From the NCBI GenBank assembly GCA_022760435.1, contig JALEFY010000014.1:52027-116026 (forward strand): 64,000 nucleotides of DNA, written 5' to 3'. How positions within the stretch are numbered: the stretch's first letter is position 1; each line of letters opens with the position of its first letter. The DNA comes from Neomegalonema sp. (GTDB lineage Bacteria; Pseudomonadota; Alphaproteobacteria; Rhodobacterales; Rhodobacteraceae). The translations under genes and the position numbers were made by a program. The notes beneath the pieces were generated by a model. It did not search any database. It was not told the DNA's origin and saw nothing but the letters and a program-made list of their open reading frames with translations. Of the stretch, positions 34,128-42,016 are shown piece by piece.

Positions 34128-35516
34128 ATGGCTCAAGCAAGCATTGATCCGCGTCATCACAGCCTGACATCACCTGTGGTTTCCGGGCATGGTGGACGCT
34201 CGCAAGTCTTCAAGCTCGGCCTGGCCGAAGCGGCGCTGATGGCGGTGGCGCTCGCGGCGCTCGCCTATACGACCTATGACATCCTCGATTACGGCCTGCC
34301 GACGCGGCAACTGATCTGGCTCGTGCTCACCCCGCTCGCGCTCACCATGGCGGCGCTGATTTCCTTTGGCACCTATGAGCGCGGCAGGGTTTCGGATCTG
34401 GGAGCATTGGTCAGCCGGTTCGCGGTTGCCTGCTTTTTGTCAGCAATTATCGCCTATCTGCTGCTTTACGTATTGAACCCGTTCTGGGTGTCGCCGCTCT
34501 ATGCGGGCTCCAGCGCGGTGGTGATGTTTGCCGTCCTGCTCGGCGCACGCGCTGCGGCGCTTTATGTGGCCGATAACGGCATGCTGCGCCGCCGGATCCT
34601 GGTCATCGGCGATCCGGAACAAGCGCTCCCCGTCAAACATCTTTGCGATGCGCCGGGCTCGGGTGCCGTCTATGCCGGTCGCTACCCGTTCGAGAAGCGC
34701 ACCCCCAATCAGCTTGTCGATTATGTCGAGGTCAATGACATCGCCGAGATCGTGGTGGTCGGCGACACCAATGACTTCCGCCTGCCGATGGGCGCGCTGC
34801 TCGATTGCAAGATGCGCAGCATTCGTGTTCATGACATGACCTCATTTTACGAGCGCGAGACCGGGCGGGTTGATCTGGGGCGGATCTACCCGCGCTGGTT
34901 CGTGTTCGGCGACGGCTTCACGCTCTCGGACGCAGCACTGACCGGCAAACGCGTGATTGACATCATCGGCAGCGCTTGCGGGTTGATCCTGCTCAGCCCG
35001 ATCCTGATCGGCGCCGCATTGGCGATCAAACTGGGCGATGGCGGGCCGGTCTTCTACCGGCAGGTGCGTACGGGCTGGCGCGGCAAGCCTTTCGAGATCA
35101 TCAAGTTCCGCTCCATGCGCACCGATGCGGAGAAATTCGGCGCGGTCTGGGCGCAGGAAAACGATCCGCGCATCACCAAGGTCGGCAAGATCCTGCGCAA
35201 GACCCGGATTGATGAGCTGCCGCAATTGATCAACATCCTGCGCGGCGATATGAGCATCGTCGGCCCGCGTCCCGAGCGCCCGGTCTTCGTGTCAAAGCTC
35301 GCCCGCGAGATCCCGTTCTATGATGACCGGCATCGGGTGAAACCGGGCCTGACCGGCTGGGCGCAGATCAATAACGAGTATACCGCCACCATCGACGATA
35401 CCCGCGACAAGCTGGCCTATGATCTCTATTACCTCAAGCATTTCAGCTTGTGGCTAGATTTCCTGATCATGCTCAAGACCGTGCGTGTGGTGCTCTGGAC
35501 CGATAGCGCCCGCTGA
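34128..35516 (+). CDS. Priming sugar-phosphate transferase (WbaP/EpsB-like), XrtA type
   Basis: 462 residues. Four N-terminal transmembrane segments and a CoA-binding-like cytoplasmic domain (RRRILVIGDPEQAL) are followed by a fifth membrane segment and the catalytic bacterial sugar transferase domain: FYRQVRTGWRGKPFEIIKFRSM, DELPQLINILRGDMSIVGPRPERP and GLTGWAQIN. The enzyme loads the first sugar phosphate on undecaprenyl phosphate, starting repeat-unit assembly. The N-terminal type fits the PEP-CTERM/XrtA-associated sugar transferases, so it very probably serves the polymer genes at 9.5-25 kb. GGGAGAG lies before the ATG. Confidence 0.92.
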   Translation: MAQASIDPRHHSLTSPVVSGHGGRSQVFKLGLAEAALMAVALAALAYTTYDILDYGLPTRQLIWLVLTPLALTMAALISFGTYERGRVSDLGALVSRFAVACFLSAIIAYLLLYVLNPFWVSPLYAGSSAVVMFAVLLGARAAALYVADNGMLRRRILVIGDPEQALPVKHLCDAPGSGAVYAGRYPFEKRTPNQLVDYVEVNDIAEIVVVGDTNDFRLPMGALLDCKMRSIRVHDMTSFYERETGRVDLGRIYPRWFVFGDGFTLSDAALTGKRVIDIIGSACGLILLSPILIGAALAIKLGDGGPVFYRQVRTGWRGKPFEIIKFRSMRTDAEKFGAVWAQENDPRITKVGKILRKTRIDELPQLINILRGDMSIVGPRPERPVFVSKLAREIPFYDDRHRVKPGLTGWAQINNEYTATIDDTRDKLAYDLYYLKHFSLWLDFLIMLKTVRVVLWTDSAR

Positions 35517-35582
35517 CACCCGATCTCGGACGCTACCATGGGGGAGGATGAGCGCGCCGGGTGAGGCCGGTCAGCCCAGCTC

Positions 35583-36209
35583 TCAGCCGCCATATTTCTC
35601 GAGGAAAGCCGATACCTCGAGCGCGCGGAAATCGTCCAGCGCTGCGCGCAGCGCATCATGGCTCCAATCCCACCAGGCCAGCGCCCGCAATCGCTCGCCA
35701 ATCTCCGGCGCAAAGCGATCGCGGATCTTGCGCGCCGGATTGCCGGCCCAGATCTCATAGGCCGGCACATCCCGCGTCACGATCGCCCCTGCCCCGATCA
35801 CGGCCCCATCGCCCACCGAGCGCCCGGCCATGACCAGCGCGCCATTGCCGATCCAGGTATCATGCCCGATCACCACCGGCTGACTGGCCCGCCATTCGAA
35901 GAATGCCTGCTCATCGGCCTCATCAGGCCAATACATCGACGCGCGGTACTGAAAGTGATGCTGAGAAGCACGCTGCGTCGGGTGATTGCCCGGGTTCAGC
36001 CGCACGAAACTGGCAATATTGGCGAATTTGCCGATCTGGCAATTGGCGATATCGCAGAACCGATCCGTATAGCTGTAATCGCCCATCACCGTCGCTTGCA
36101 ACCGCGTGCCGACCCCGATCTCCGTATACCGCCCCAATTGCGAGCCATGCACGCTGGCCCCCTCATGCAGATAGGGGCTTTCCGATAATTGCGGCACTCC
36201 AACCTCCAT
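35583..36209 (-). CDS. Hexapeptide-repeat acyltransferase, phosphonate-associated type
   Basis: About 208 residues from ATG 36209 (MEVGVPQLSES); an ATG at 36248 is possible. It is a left-handed beta-helix acyltransferase with LGRYTEIGVGT, GDYSYTDRFCDIANCQIGKFANIA, RLNPGNHPTQRASQHHFQYR and IGHDTWIGNGALVMAG. These strings are close to the 'phosphonate metabolism' hexapeptide transferases (TIGR03308 type) often found in phn operons. No other phn gene is in the window, so the natural substrate here may be a sugar or another small molecule. Confidence 0.82.
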   Translation of the reverse strand: MEVGVPQLSESPYLHEGASVHGSQLGRYTEIGVGTRLQATVMGDYSYTDRFCDIANCQIGKFANIASFVRLNPGNHPTQRASQHHFQYRASMYWPDEADEQAFFEWRASQPVVIGHDTWIGNGALVMAGRSVGDGAVIGAGAIVTRDVPAYEIWAGNPARKIRDRFAPEIGERLRALAWWDWSHDALRAALDDFRALEVSAFLEKYGG

Positions 36210-36334
36210 CCATGGATCCTGTGTCCCAAGATCCTGTCTCCATGCCAATCGCTTGCGCTCATCGCTGGCTCTCTTTACATCTGGCGCAATGCGAAAGAAA
36301 CGCCTCCGCCACCGAACTTGACGAGGAAATGCCC

Positions 36335-36583
36335 ATGCCCATGGAAGCTCAGGAGATCGAAGGCCTGATCCGCGATGCCTTCCCGACCGCGACCATCCAG
36401 ATCAATGATCTGGCCGGTGACAATAATCATTGGGCTGCGACCATCATCGCCGAAGAGTTCCGCGGCAAGAACCGGGTGCAACAGCACCAGATGGTCTATG
36501 CCGCGCTGAAGGGAAAGATGGACGGCCCCAATGGCGAATTGCACGCTCTGGCTTTGCAAACCAGCGCGCCGAAAGACGAATAG
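36335..36583 (+). CDS. BolA family protein
   Basis: About 82 residues. It has the BolA class II KH-like fold signature: DLAGDNNHWAATIIAEEFRGK followed by the conserved HQMVYAALK. BolA proteins pair with monothiol glutaredoxins to hold and transfer [2Fe-2S] clusters, and the next gene is exactly such a glutaredoxin, 12 bp downstream. Three in-frame ATGs (36329, 36335, 36341) are possible; ACGAGGA suits the second best. Confidence 0.9.
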   Translation: MPMEAQEIEGLIRDAFPTATIQINDLAGDNNHWAATIIAEEFRGKNRVQQHQMVYAALKGKMDGPNGELHALALQTSAPKDE

Positions 36584-36595
36584 GAAATCGACACC

Positions 36596-36964
36596 ATGAC
36601 CGAAGATGTACAAACCGAGATCAAGCAACTTGTTGAGGGCAATGACGTTGTCTTGTTCATGAAGGGCAATGCCCTGGCACCGATGTGCGGCTTTTCCAGC
36701 CGGGTCGCGGCGATCCTCCAGCATGGCGGCGTTGACTTCAAGGATGTCAACGTCCTGCAAAGCGATGAGATGCGTCAGGGGATCAAGGATTTCACCAACT
36801 GGCCGACGGTCCCGCAGCTTTACATCAAGGGCGAGTTCATCGGCGGGGCGGATATCGTCACCGAGATGGCGGTCAGTGGCGAGCTCGATCAGGCGCTCAG
36901 CGACAAGGGCATTCCTTTCAACAAGGACGCTTTCGACGCTCTGCGCGCTCAGATCACCGGCTGA
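36596..36964 (+). CDS. grxD: Monothiol glutaredoxin, Grx4 type
   Basis: 122 residues. The active site CGFS (APMCGFSSR) marks the monothiol, iron-sulfur-binding class; NWPTVPQLYIKGEFIGGADI supplies the cis-Pro and glutathione-binding region. The short length without a thioredoxin domain is that of bacterial Grx4. It acts with the upstream BolA protein in [2Fe-2S] trafficking. There is no T-run terminator after the gene; two hairpins follow at 37005-37086. Confidence 0.93.
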   Translation: MTEDVQTEIKQLVEGNDVVLFMKGNALAPMCGFSSRVAAILQHGGVDFKDVNVLQSDEMRQGIKDFTNWPTVPQLYIKGEFIGGADIVTEMAVSGELDQALSDKGIPFNKDAFDALRAQITG

Positions 36965-37004
36965 CCGCGCACGCGCTCAATCCGCCTGATGTGAGAATTC
37001 GAGT

Positions 37005-37088
37005 GGAGCCCGAAGCGTGCCAATGGGGGGAGTGGCGCTTCGGGCTCCGTTCAACCAGCGCGGAGTGGGGGGATGCAACGCTGGTTTG
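37005..37088 (-). ncRNA. Candidate small RNA with two C-rich-loop hairpins
   Basis: On the minus strand two perfect hairpins follow each other. The first has an 8-bp stem (37079-37086 with 37053-37060) and an 18-nt loop, TTGCATCCCCCCACTCCG. The second has a 13-bp stem (37036-37048 with 37005-37017) and an 18-nt loop, CCACTCCCCCCATTGGCA. Both loops present a C6-A run and ACTCC. A promoter-like GCTATC lies at 37101-37096 and a CtrA box just upstream, placing a start near 37088. C-rich exposed loops are typical of bacterial regulatory RNAs that target ribosome-binding sites. No T-run terminator is visible after the second stem. On the opposite strand the hairpins could instead end the grxD transcript. 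Confidence 0.4.
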
Positions 37089-37111
37089 TCAAAACGATAG
37101 CGTGCAACTTC

Positions 37112-37126
37112 TTAATTGACACTTAA
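37112..37126 (-). promoter_or_regulatory. CtrA-type box TTAA-N7-TTAA
   Basis: TTAATTGACACTTAA is a full match to the CtrA consensus TTAA-N7-TTAA known from Caulobacter and relatives. In the minus direction it lies 10 bp upstream of a GCTATC motif that resembles the Caulobacter -10 element, the geometry of CtrA-activated promoters. In the plus direction it could act on trhO, about 285 bp away, but that is a poor distance. Confidence 0.55.
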
Positions 37127-37410
37127 AATCGACAATGGATAGGCGGTTAACGGAAGGTTTTCCCCTGTCAGGTGTGGATCCTATTTTTTCCATACCGACA
37201 AATTGCCAGATTGCGCGTCGGCGGGATCGTGCCGTAGTGGAGAGGGCCCGTGATCGATCGCTCGAATGCATCATCGCCGCGCCATATGCCCCGAATCTTG
37301 CGCCCCGCCTCATCTGTGTGCCAGACGGTGTAGGGTGGCCAACAGATCGGCCTTGATCTTACGCCCCGTTGCCTCTCGCCTCGCCCTGAGAACCCTGCTG
37401 GATTGCCCCG

Positions 37411-38379
37411 ATGTCTCGTTATCTCGTCGCCGCCCTTTATAAATTTGTTGCTCTTGACGATCCTGCGGGATTGCAAGCGCCGCTCAAGCAAGAGGGCGAC
37501 CGGCTCGGGATCTGCGGCTCACTGCTTCTGGCTCAGGAAGGGATCAACGGCACCATTGCCGGGCGCGAGTCGGATCTGCGCACCTATCTGAGCTTTCTGC
37601 GCAGCTTCGCCCCCTTTGCCGAGCTTGAACACAAGGAAAGCTGGGCCCAGGACAAACCCTTCCACCGCCTGCGGATCCGGCTGAAGAAGGAGATCGTCAC
37701 CATGGGGGCGGCGGATATCGTCTCAGAGCAGAGCGTGGGCACCTATGTCTGCGCGCAGGACTGGAACGCCGTGATTTCCCGCCCCGATATGGTGGTGATC
37801 GACACCCGCAATGACTACGAATGCGACATCGGCACCTTTCGCGGCGCGATCGATCCGCAGATCGATCATTTCACGCAGTTTCCGGAATGGGTGAAGCAGA
37901 ATCCAGCGCTTCACAACAAGCCACCGGTGGCGATGTTTTGCACTGGCGGGATCCGCTGCGAGAAGGCGACCGCCTTCATGCGCGCCCAGGGGTTTGAGGA
38001 AGTCTACCACCTGAAGGGCGGAATCCTCAAATATCTGGAGGAAGTTCCGGAACAGGAGAGCTTGTGGGAAGGCGAGTGTTTCGTCTTCGATCAGCGGGTG
38101 GCGGTGAAGCATGGGCTCGAGGAAGGCAGCCACGAGATGTGCCATGCCTGCTGGCGCCCGGTCTCGCCCGAACAGCGCGCCGATCCACGCTTTGAGCCGG
38201 GGATCTGTTGCCCGCAATGCGCAGACAGCCTGACGCAAGAGCGCCGCGCCGCACTTGTCGAGCGCCAGCGACAGATCGCGCTGGCAAAGCAACGCGGCGA
38301 GACGCATCTGGGACAGAATGCCGGGGCTCTGGATACCGCCCGCAAACAGGCCCGAAAGGCCGAAGCGGCCTCGGATTAA
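37411..38379 (+). CDS. trhO: tRNA uridine(34) hydroxylase TrhO, rhodanese family
   Basis: 322 residues. An N-terminal acylphosphatase-like domain has LLLAQEGINGTIAG. The rhodanese domain (about 120-215) has the active-site loop CTGGIRCEKA. A C-terminal Cys-rich segment (CHACWRPV, CCPQCAD) may bind a metal. This is the YceA/TrhO layout; the enzyme makes 5-hydroxyuridine at the wobble position of tRNAs in an oxygen-dependent way. The 3' end overlaps the convergent response-regulator gene by 4 bp. Confidence 0.92.
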   Translation: MSRYLVAALYKFVALDDPAGLQAPLKQEGDRLGICGSLLLAQEGINGTIAGRESDLRTYLSFLRSFAPFAELEHKESWAQDKPFHRLRIRLKKEIVTMGAADIVSEQSVGTYVCAQDWNAVISRPDMVVIDTRNDYECDIGTFRGAIDPQIDHFTQFPEWVKQNPALHNKPPVAMFCTGGIRCEKATAFMRAQGFEEVYHLKGGILKYLEEVPEQESLWEGECFVFDQRVAVKHGLEEGSHEMCHACWRPVSPEQRADPRFEPGICCPQCADSLTQERRAALVERQRQIALAKQRGETHLGQNAGALDTARKQARKAEAASD

Positions 38380-39044
38380 CTCGAAAGGCCTGTCTCGATC
38401 GCGTAGCGGGTCAAGCCGGCGGTGGACGAAACCCCGGTCTTGCGCTTGATATTCTTGCGATGGGTCTCAACGGTGCGCACCGAGATGTCGAGCCGACGGG
38501 CGACCTCCTTGTTGCTGAGCCCTTCGGAGAGCAGCAACAACACGCCTTGCTCGCGGGTGGTCAGCGGACTGCTGGCGCGACGCTTTTCCGCCTCGCCCAG
38601 AGCCTGCGCCAGCGAGGAGCAGAAATAGACCCCGCCCGCAGCAACCGCATCAATGGCCGCGACGATCTCGTTGCTCGGCGTATCCTTGAGCACATAGCCG
38701 CGCGCGCCGCGTGCCAAAGCGGTATCGATATATTCCTTCTTGTCATGCATAGTCAGCATGATCACGGCAGCATCAGGCGCGGCGACGACGATCTGCTCGA
38801 TGATATCGAGCCCGTTAATGCCGGGAAGATTGACATCGAGCAGGACGATATCGGGCTGATGCTCGGCCACCGCTCTCAGGGTGACATCGGCATCTTCTGC
38901 CACGGCGACGATCTCGATCCGCGCGAAATTCTCCAGACAGGACCGCAGCCCCTCGAGCACCAGCGGGTGATCATCGACGATCAGCGTGCGGATCGGGCCT
39001 TCCGGCGCCTTGGCGGCATTTCGCGGCGTCTCCATCGCAGTCAT
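38376..39044 (-). CDS. NarL/LuxR-type response regulator
   Basis: About 222 residues from ATG 39044; other in-frame ATGs exist upstream within the kinase gene. The receiver domain has the acidic pair in VDDHP, phospho-Asp in IVLLDVNLPG and the conserved Lys in VLKDTP. A LuxR-type helix-turn-helix follows: LTTREQGVLLLLSEGLSNKEVARRL and SVRTVETHRKNI. It lies directly after the histidine kinase gene and forms a two-component pair with it. The adjacent, divergent TRAP transporter is the likely target. Confidence 0.92.
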   Translation of the reverse strand: MTAMETPRNAAKAPEGPIRTLIVDDHPLVLEGLRSCLENFARIEIVAVAEDADVTLRAVAEHQPDIVLLDVNLPGINGLDIIEQIVVAAPDAAVIMLTMHDKKEYIDTALARGARGYVLKDTPSNEIVAAIDAVAAGGVYFCSSLAQALGEAEKRRASSPLTTREQGVLLLLSEGLSNKEVARRLDISVRTVETHRKNIKRKTGVSSTAGLTRYAIETGLSS

Positions 39045-39063
39045 CCTACTTTCGCCATCAATT

Positions 39064-40527
39064 TCAAGCATGCATGTTTTCTCTTGATTTCCAACTGGTT
39101 GCAAGGGACATCGGCGCGCTTGCCTTCAGCTTCGTGCCCAGCCCGCGCCGACTGATGATCTGCATTTGCCCGCCGATCTGCTCCATGCGCTCATGCATGT
39201 TGCGCAACCCCAAACCATGCCGCGGGCTTTTTCCCTCCTCGCTCGGCAGACCGACGCCGTCATCGGACACGGTCAGGCGCAACTGAGCGCGGTTCTGATC
39301 GAGCTTGACGGTCACCAGATCGGCGCGCGCGTGGCGCTCGATATTCGTTAGCGCCTCCTGAGCCACGCGATAGAGCGCAGTTTTGGCATCTTGCGAGACC
39401 GCATTGGCATTCGCAGCCAAAGCCGGCACATCGGCATCCCAGGCAACTTCGATCCCTGTACGCGTCTCGAAATCGTCCAGCAACCCCTCGAGAGCCGCGA
39501 CCAGCCCGAGATCGTCGAGCACGCTGGGCCGCAGATCGCGTGAGACGCGGCGGATTTCCTGCATTGCCAGCCCGAGCCGATCAAGCGCATCCTGTGCACT
39601 GGCCTTGGCACCCGCCGTCGCACCCGCCATCTCACCCACCTTGGCACCATCCGGAGCCGAAGAATTGCCCTCCGCGGCCTCCCGATCGCTCGTCAGCAAG
39701 GCCCGCTCCAGCGCAAAGCGCGCCGAAACGAGGATCTGACTGACCCCGTCATGCAATTCCCGGGCAACCCGCGCCCGTTCTTCTTCTTGCGCGGCGATGA
39801 TCCGTCCGGTCAGCGCCCGCAATTGAGTATCGGCAATCTTTTGCTCATGCATCTGGATGAGCAGCCCGGCGACAAAGACAATCGCCACCGCCGCAAGGGT
39901 TACGCCCCCGATCAACACGAACGCATCGCGGATACCATCACCGACCTGCCCCTTGATCGTCTGCATCTCGGTGGTGATGTCATCGACATAAAGCCCGGTG
40001 CCGATCATCCATTGCCATTTCGGCAGCCCGATCGCGTAAGAGATTTTCTCGCTGATCTCGCCGGTCGAGGGCTTTTCCCAAAGATAGCTGACAAAGCCGC
40101 CCCCCGTCTTGGCCACTTCGATCAGATCATTGATGACCCTGGTCCCGGCTGGATCCTGGTAATCGAGCCAGTTTTGCCCGACCCGAAACGCCTGCTTCGG
40201 GTGGACCATATTGGTTCCGTTGTAATCATAGGCGAAGAAATAGCCGTCATTGCCATAGCGCATGCGGTCGAGAAGATGCCGCGCGCGGGTTTGCGAGACG
40301 AGATCGCGCGAATCGGTGTGTCGATACATCGGCGAAAGCGCCGTCGTCACCAGATCCATGTATTGGACAAGTTCCTGCTTTCGGGCTTGAAGAAGGTTAT
40401 GCTCGATCGCTGCGAGCTGCGTCTCTGTCAGCTTGTTGGCCTGATGCCAGATCACGAGGCCCGTGAGCAGCGCCGAGACGATCAAGGGAATGATCGACAG
40501 CAGCAAGACTTTCAGCCGAAGTGTCAT
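39064..40527 (-). CDS. Cache-domain sensor histidine kinase, NarL/HisKA_3 type
   Basis: 487 residues from ATG 40527 (MTLRLKVLLLS). The first transmembrane helix is at about 5-28, and the periplasmic Cache domain (about 30-195) has YGNDGYFFAYDYNGTNMVHP and the LPKWQWMIGTGLYVDD end. The second helix lies near 205-230. The HisKA_3 dimerisation domain has phospho-His in RVARELHDGVSQIL, and the HATPase domain has VSDDGVGLPSEE and HGLGLRNMHERM. Cache domains of this kind usually bind small carboxylates or amino acids, which fits control of the divergent TRAP carboxylate-type transporter. Confidence 0.92.
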   Translation of the reverse strand: MTLRLKVLLLSIIPLIVSALLTGLVIWHQANKLTETQLAAIEHNLLQARKQELVQYMDLVTTALSPMYRHTDSRDLVSQTRARHLLDRMRYGNDGYFFAYDYNGTNMVHPKQAFRVGQNWLDYQDPAGTRVINDLIEVAKTGGGFVSYLWEKPSTGEISEKISYAIGLPKWQWMIGTGLYVDDITTEMQTIKGQVGDGIRDAFVLIGGVTLAAVAIVFVAGLLIQMHEQKIADTQLRALTGRIIAAQEEERARVARELHDGVSQILVSARFALERALLTSDREAAEGNSSAPDGAKVGEMAGATAGAKASAQDALDRLGLAMQEIRRVSRDLRPSVLDDLGLVAALEGLLDDFETRTGIEVAWDADVPALAANANAVSQDAKTALYRVAQEALTNIERHARADLVTVKLDQNRAQLRLTVSDDGVGLPSEEGKSPRHGLGLRNMHERMEQIGGQMQIISRRGLGTKLKASAPMSLATSWKSRENMHA

Positions 40528-40677
40528 GTCCGACAATCCCCGTATTCCACCCGCGCTCATCAAGGCCATGGCCCCTGAGGCCAAACCATCTGCGCTGCAT
40601 GAATTATTCCACTATCACCGCGGATCGGGCTTAGGGCTACCCATTGCTACGGAGCACATCAGGGTTGGTTGGCTATT

Positions 40678-40713
40678 GTTCCACTGCGGAACCTCGTCTA
40701 GCAATATATTTGC
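40678..40713. promoter_or_regulatory. Two small inverted repeats upstream of TRAP operon
   Basis: GTTCC-ACTGC-GGAAC (40678-40692) and GCAA-TATAT-TTGC (40701-40713) lie 46-81 bp before the dctP-like ATG, in the divergent region shared with the histidine kinase gene. They are plausible operator half-site pairs for the NarL-type regulator. This is inference from position and symmetry only. Confidence 0.3.
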
Positions 40714-40758
40714 AAGGCGCCGTCAAGAGCGCGGCGCAAAGCAAACAGGGAGGATACT

Positions 40759-41844
40759 ATGGAACGTCGTCAGTTCCTGCGCGGAGCCGCACTCACCGGC
40801 GTCGGCGCTACCACTCTTGCCGCACCGGCAATCGCTCAGCAACGAATCGATTTCACCATTGTCTCAACCTGGCCGCGGGACTTCCCGGGTCTGGGCACCA
40901 GTGCACAGCGTCTCGCCGCGCGTCTGGTCGAGCTCTCCAATGGTGAGTTCAACGTCCAGTATTTCGCTGCGGGCGAGCGGGTCGGCGCCTTTGACAGCTT
41001 CGACGAAGTCGCCTCGGGCAATGCCCAGGCCTATATCGCCGCCGATTACTACTGGAAGGGCAAGCACCCCGGCTTCGCCTATTTCACTGCGGTGCCTTTC
41101 GGCCTGACCTATAACGAATTCAACGCATGGGTCCATTTCGGTGGCGGCCAGGCGCTCTGGGACGAAGTCTCGGGCGAATTCGGCCTCAAGGCGCTGCCGG
41201 CAGGCAATACCGGCGTGCAAATGGGCGGCTGGTTCAACAAGGAAATCGAGTCGGCAGACGACCTGAAGGGTCTGAAAATGCGGATCCCGGGCCTTGGCGG
41301 CGATGTCATGGCCAAGCTGGGCGCCTCGCCGGTATCCCTGCCGGGCAGCCAGATCTATGAAAACCTGGTCGGCGGTCAGATCGACGCGACCGAGTGGGTT
41401 GGTCCGTATAACGACTACTTCATGAAGTTCTACGAGGCCGCCAAATACTACTACTATCCGGGCATGCATGAGCCGGGCGCGTGCCTGTGCCTTGGCATGA
41501 ACGCCTCCTTCTGGAGCGGCCTGTCGGATACCCATAAGGCAATCATCACCGCCGCTTGCCGCGAAGAAAACTCGCTGCAAATGGACGAGACCAACGCCAA
41601 TAACGGTATCTATCTCAAGAAGATGATCGAAGAGAACGGCGTGCAACTGCGCGAGTTCAACGACGATGTCTACGCCTCCTTCGGTGAAGCCGCTGAAGAA
41701 GTCTTCGAGGAGACCCGCGGTCACTCCGACCTCGCGGCACGAATCGATGACAGCTTCAAGGACGCACGGGCCACGATCGGCGGGTACCTCTCGATCGCGG
41801 ATATCGCTTACTCGAACAAGCGTAACGCGTTCCTCGGTCTCTAA
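40759..41844 (+). CDS. TRAP transporter substrate-binding protein (DctP family)
   Basis: 361 residues with a Tat-type signal (RRQFLRGAA...PAIAQ), suggesting export in folded form. The mature part has the DctP-fold markers LKMRIPGLGGDVMAKLGASPVSLPG and the arginine expected to bind a carboxylate (R in KGLKMRIPG). The ligand pocket block GGQIDATEWVGPYND is typical of the subgroup that binds 2-oxo acids or aromatic/monocarboxylic acids (TakP/FcbT1-like). It starts a five-gene operon with two permease pairs and is the only binding protein in it. Confidence 0.92.
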   Translation: MERRQFLRGAALTGVGATTLAAPAIAQQRIDFTIVSTWPRDFPGLGTSAQRLAARLVELSNGEFNVQYFAAGERVGAFDSFDEVASGNAQAYIAADYYWKGKHPGFAYFTAVPFGLTYNEFNAWVHFGGGQALWDEVSGEFGLKALPAGNTGVQMGGWFNKEIESADDLKGLKMRIPGLGGDVMAKLGASPVSLPGSQIYENLVGGQIDATEWVGPYNDYFMKFYEAAKYYYYPGMHEPGACLCLGMNASFWSGLSDTHKAIITAACREENSLQMDETNANNGIYLKKMIEENGVQLREFNDDVYASFGEAAEEVFEETRGHSDLAARIDDSFKDARATIGGYLSIADIAYSNKRNAFLGL

Positions 41845-41859
41845 GCCCACCCAAATTGC

Positions 41860-41887
41860 GAAAGCTCCGGCACCAGCCGGGGCTTTC
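41860..41887 (+). terminator. Intra-operon hairpin after dctP-like gene
   Basis: GAAAGCTCCGG-CACCAG-CCGGGGCTTTC forms an 11-bp stem with one G-T pair, 16 bp after the binding-protein stop. No good T-run follows, so it is more likely a partial terminator or an mRNA-stabilising hairpin that raises binding protein over permease, as seen in many transporter operons. Confidence 0.55.
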
Positions 41888-42016
41888 GCCCCTTCCAGGC
41901 GCTGCCCGTTTGCATCGCTCCTTGACCGGTAAGGTTTTTGGACCGGATTTTGCTTTGACCATCATCATGATTAGACTGTCCTAGAACGGCCGCGTTTCAG
42001 GATCGAGGAAGCCCGT

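Larger units (their letters stand above)
36965..37410. other. 446-bp intergenic region with RNA-like structure
   Basis: No protein gene is seen. It holds two long-stem hairpins (37005-37048 and 37053-37086), a CtrA-type box (37112-37126) and a second partial box (TTAA-N7-TTTT at 37147-37161), before trhO at 37411. The amount of structure is unusual for this otherwise compact stretch. Confidence 0.6.

Noticed and set aside
31204..34167. Very long plus-strand open frame (987 codons) opposite the RTX lyase-like gene
   Set aside because: It is an antisense frame of a high-GC gene. It is Arg/Pro/Ile-rich, with no domain pattern, while the minus strand shows a signal peptide and RTX repeats.
37135..37356. 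Small protein gene upstream of trhO
   Set aside because: Arg/Pro-rich chance frame without start signal; the region is better explained as regulatory or RNA sequence.
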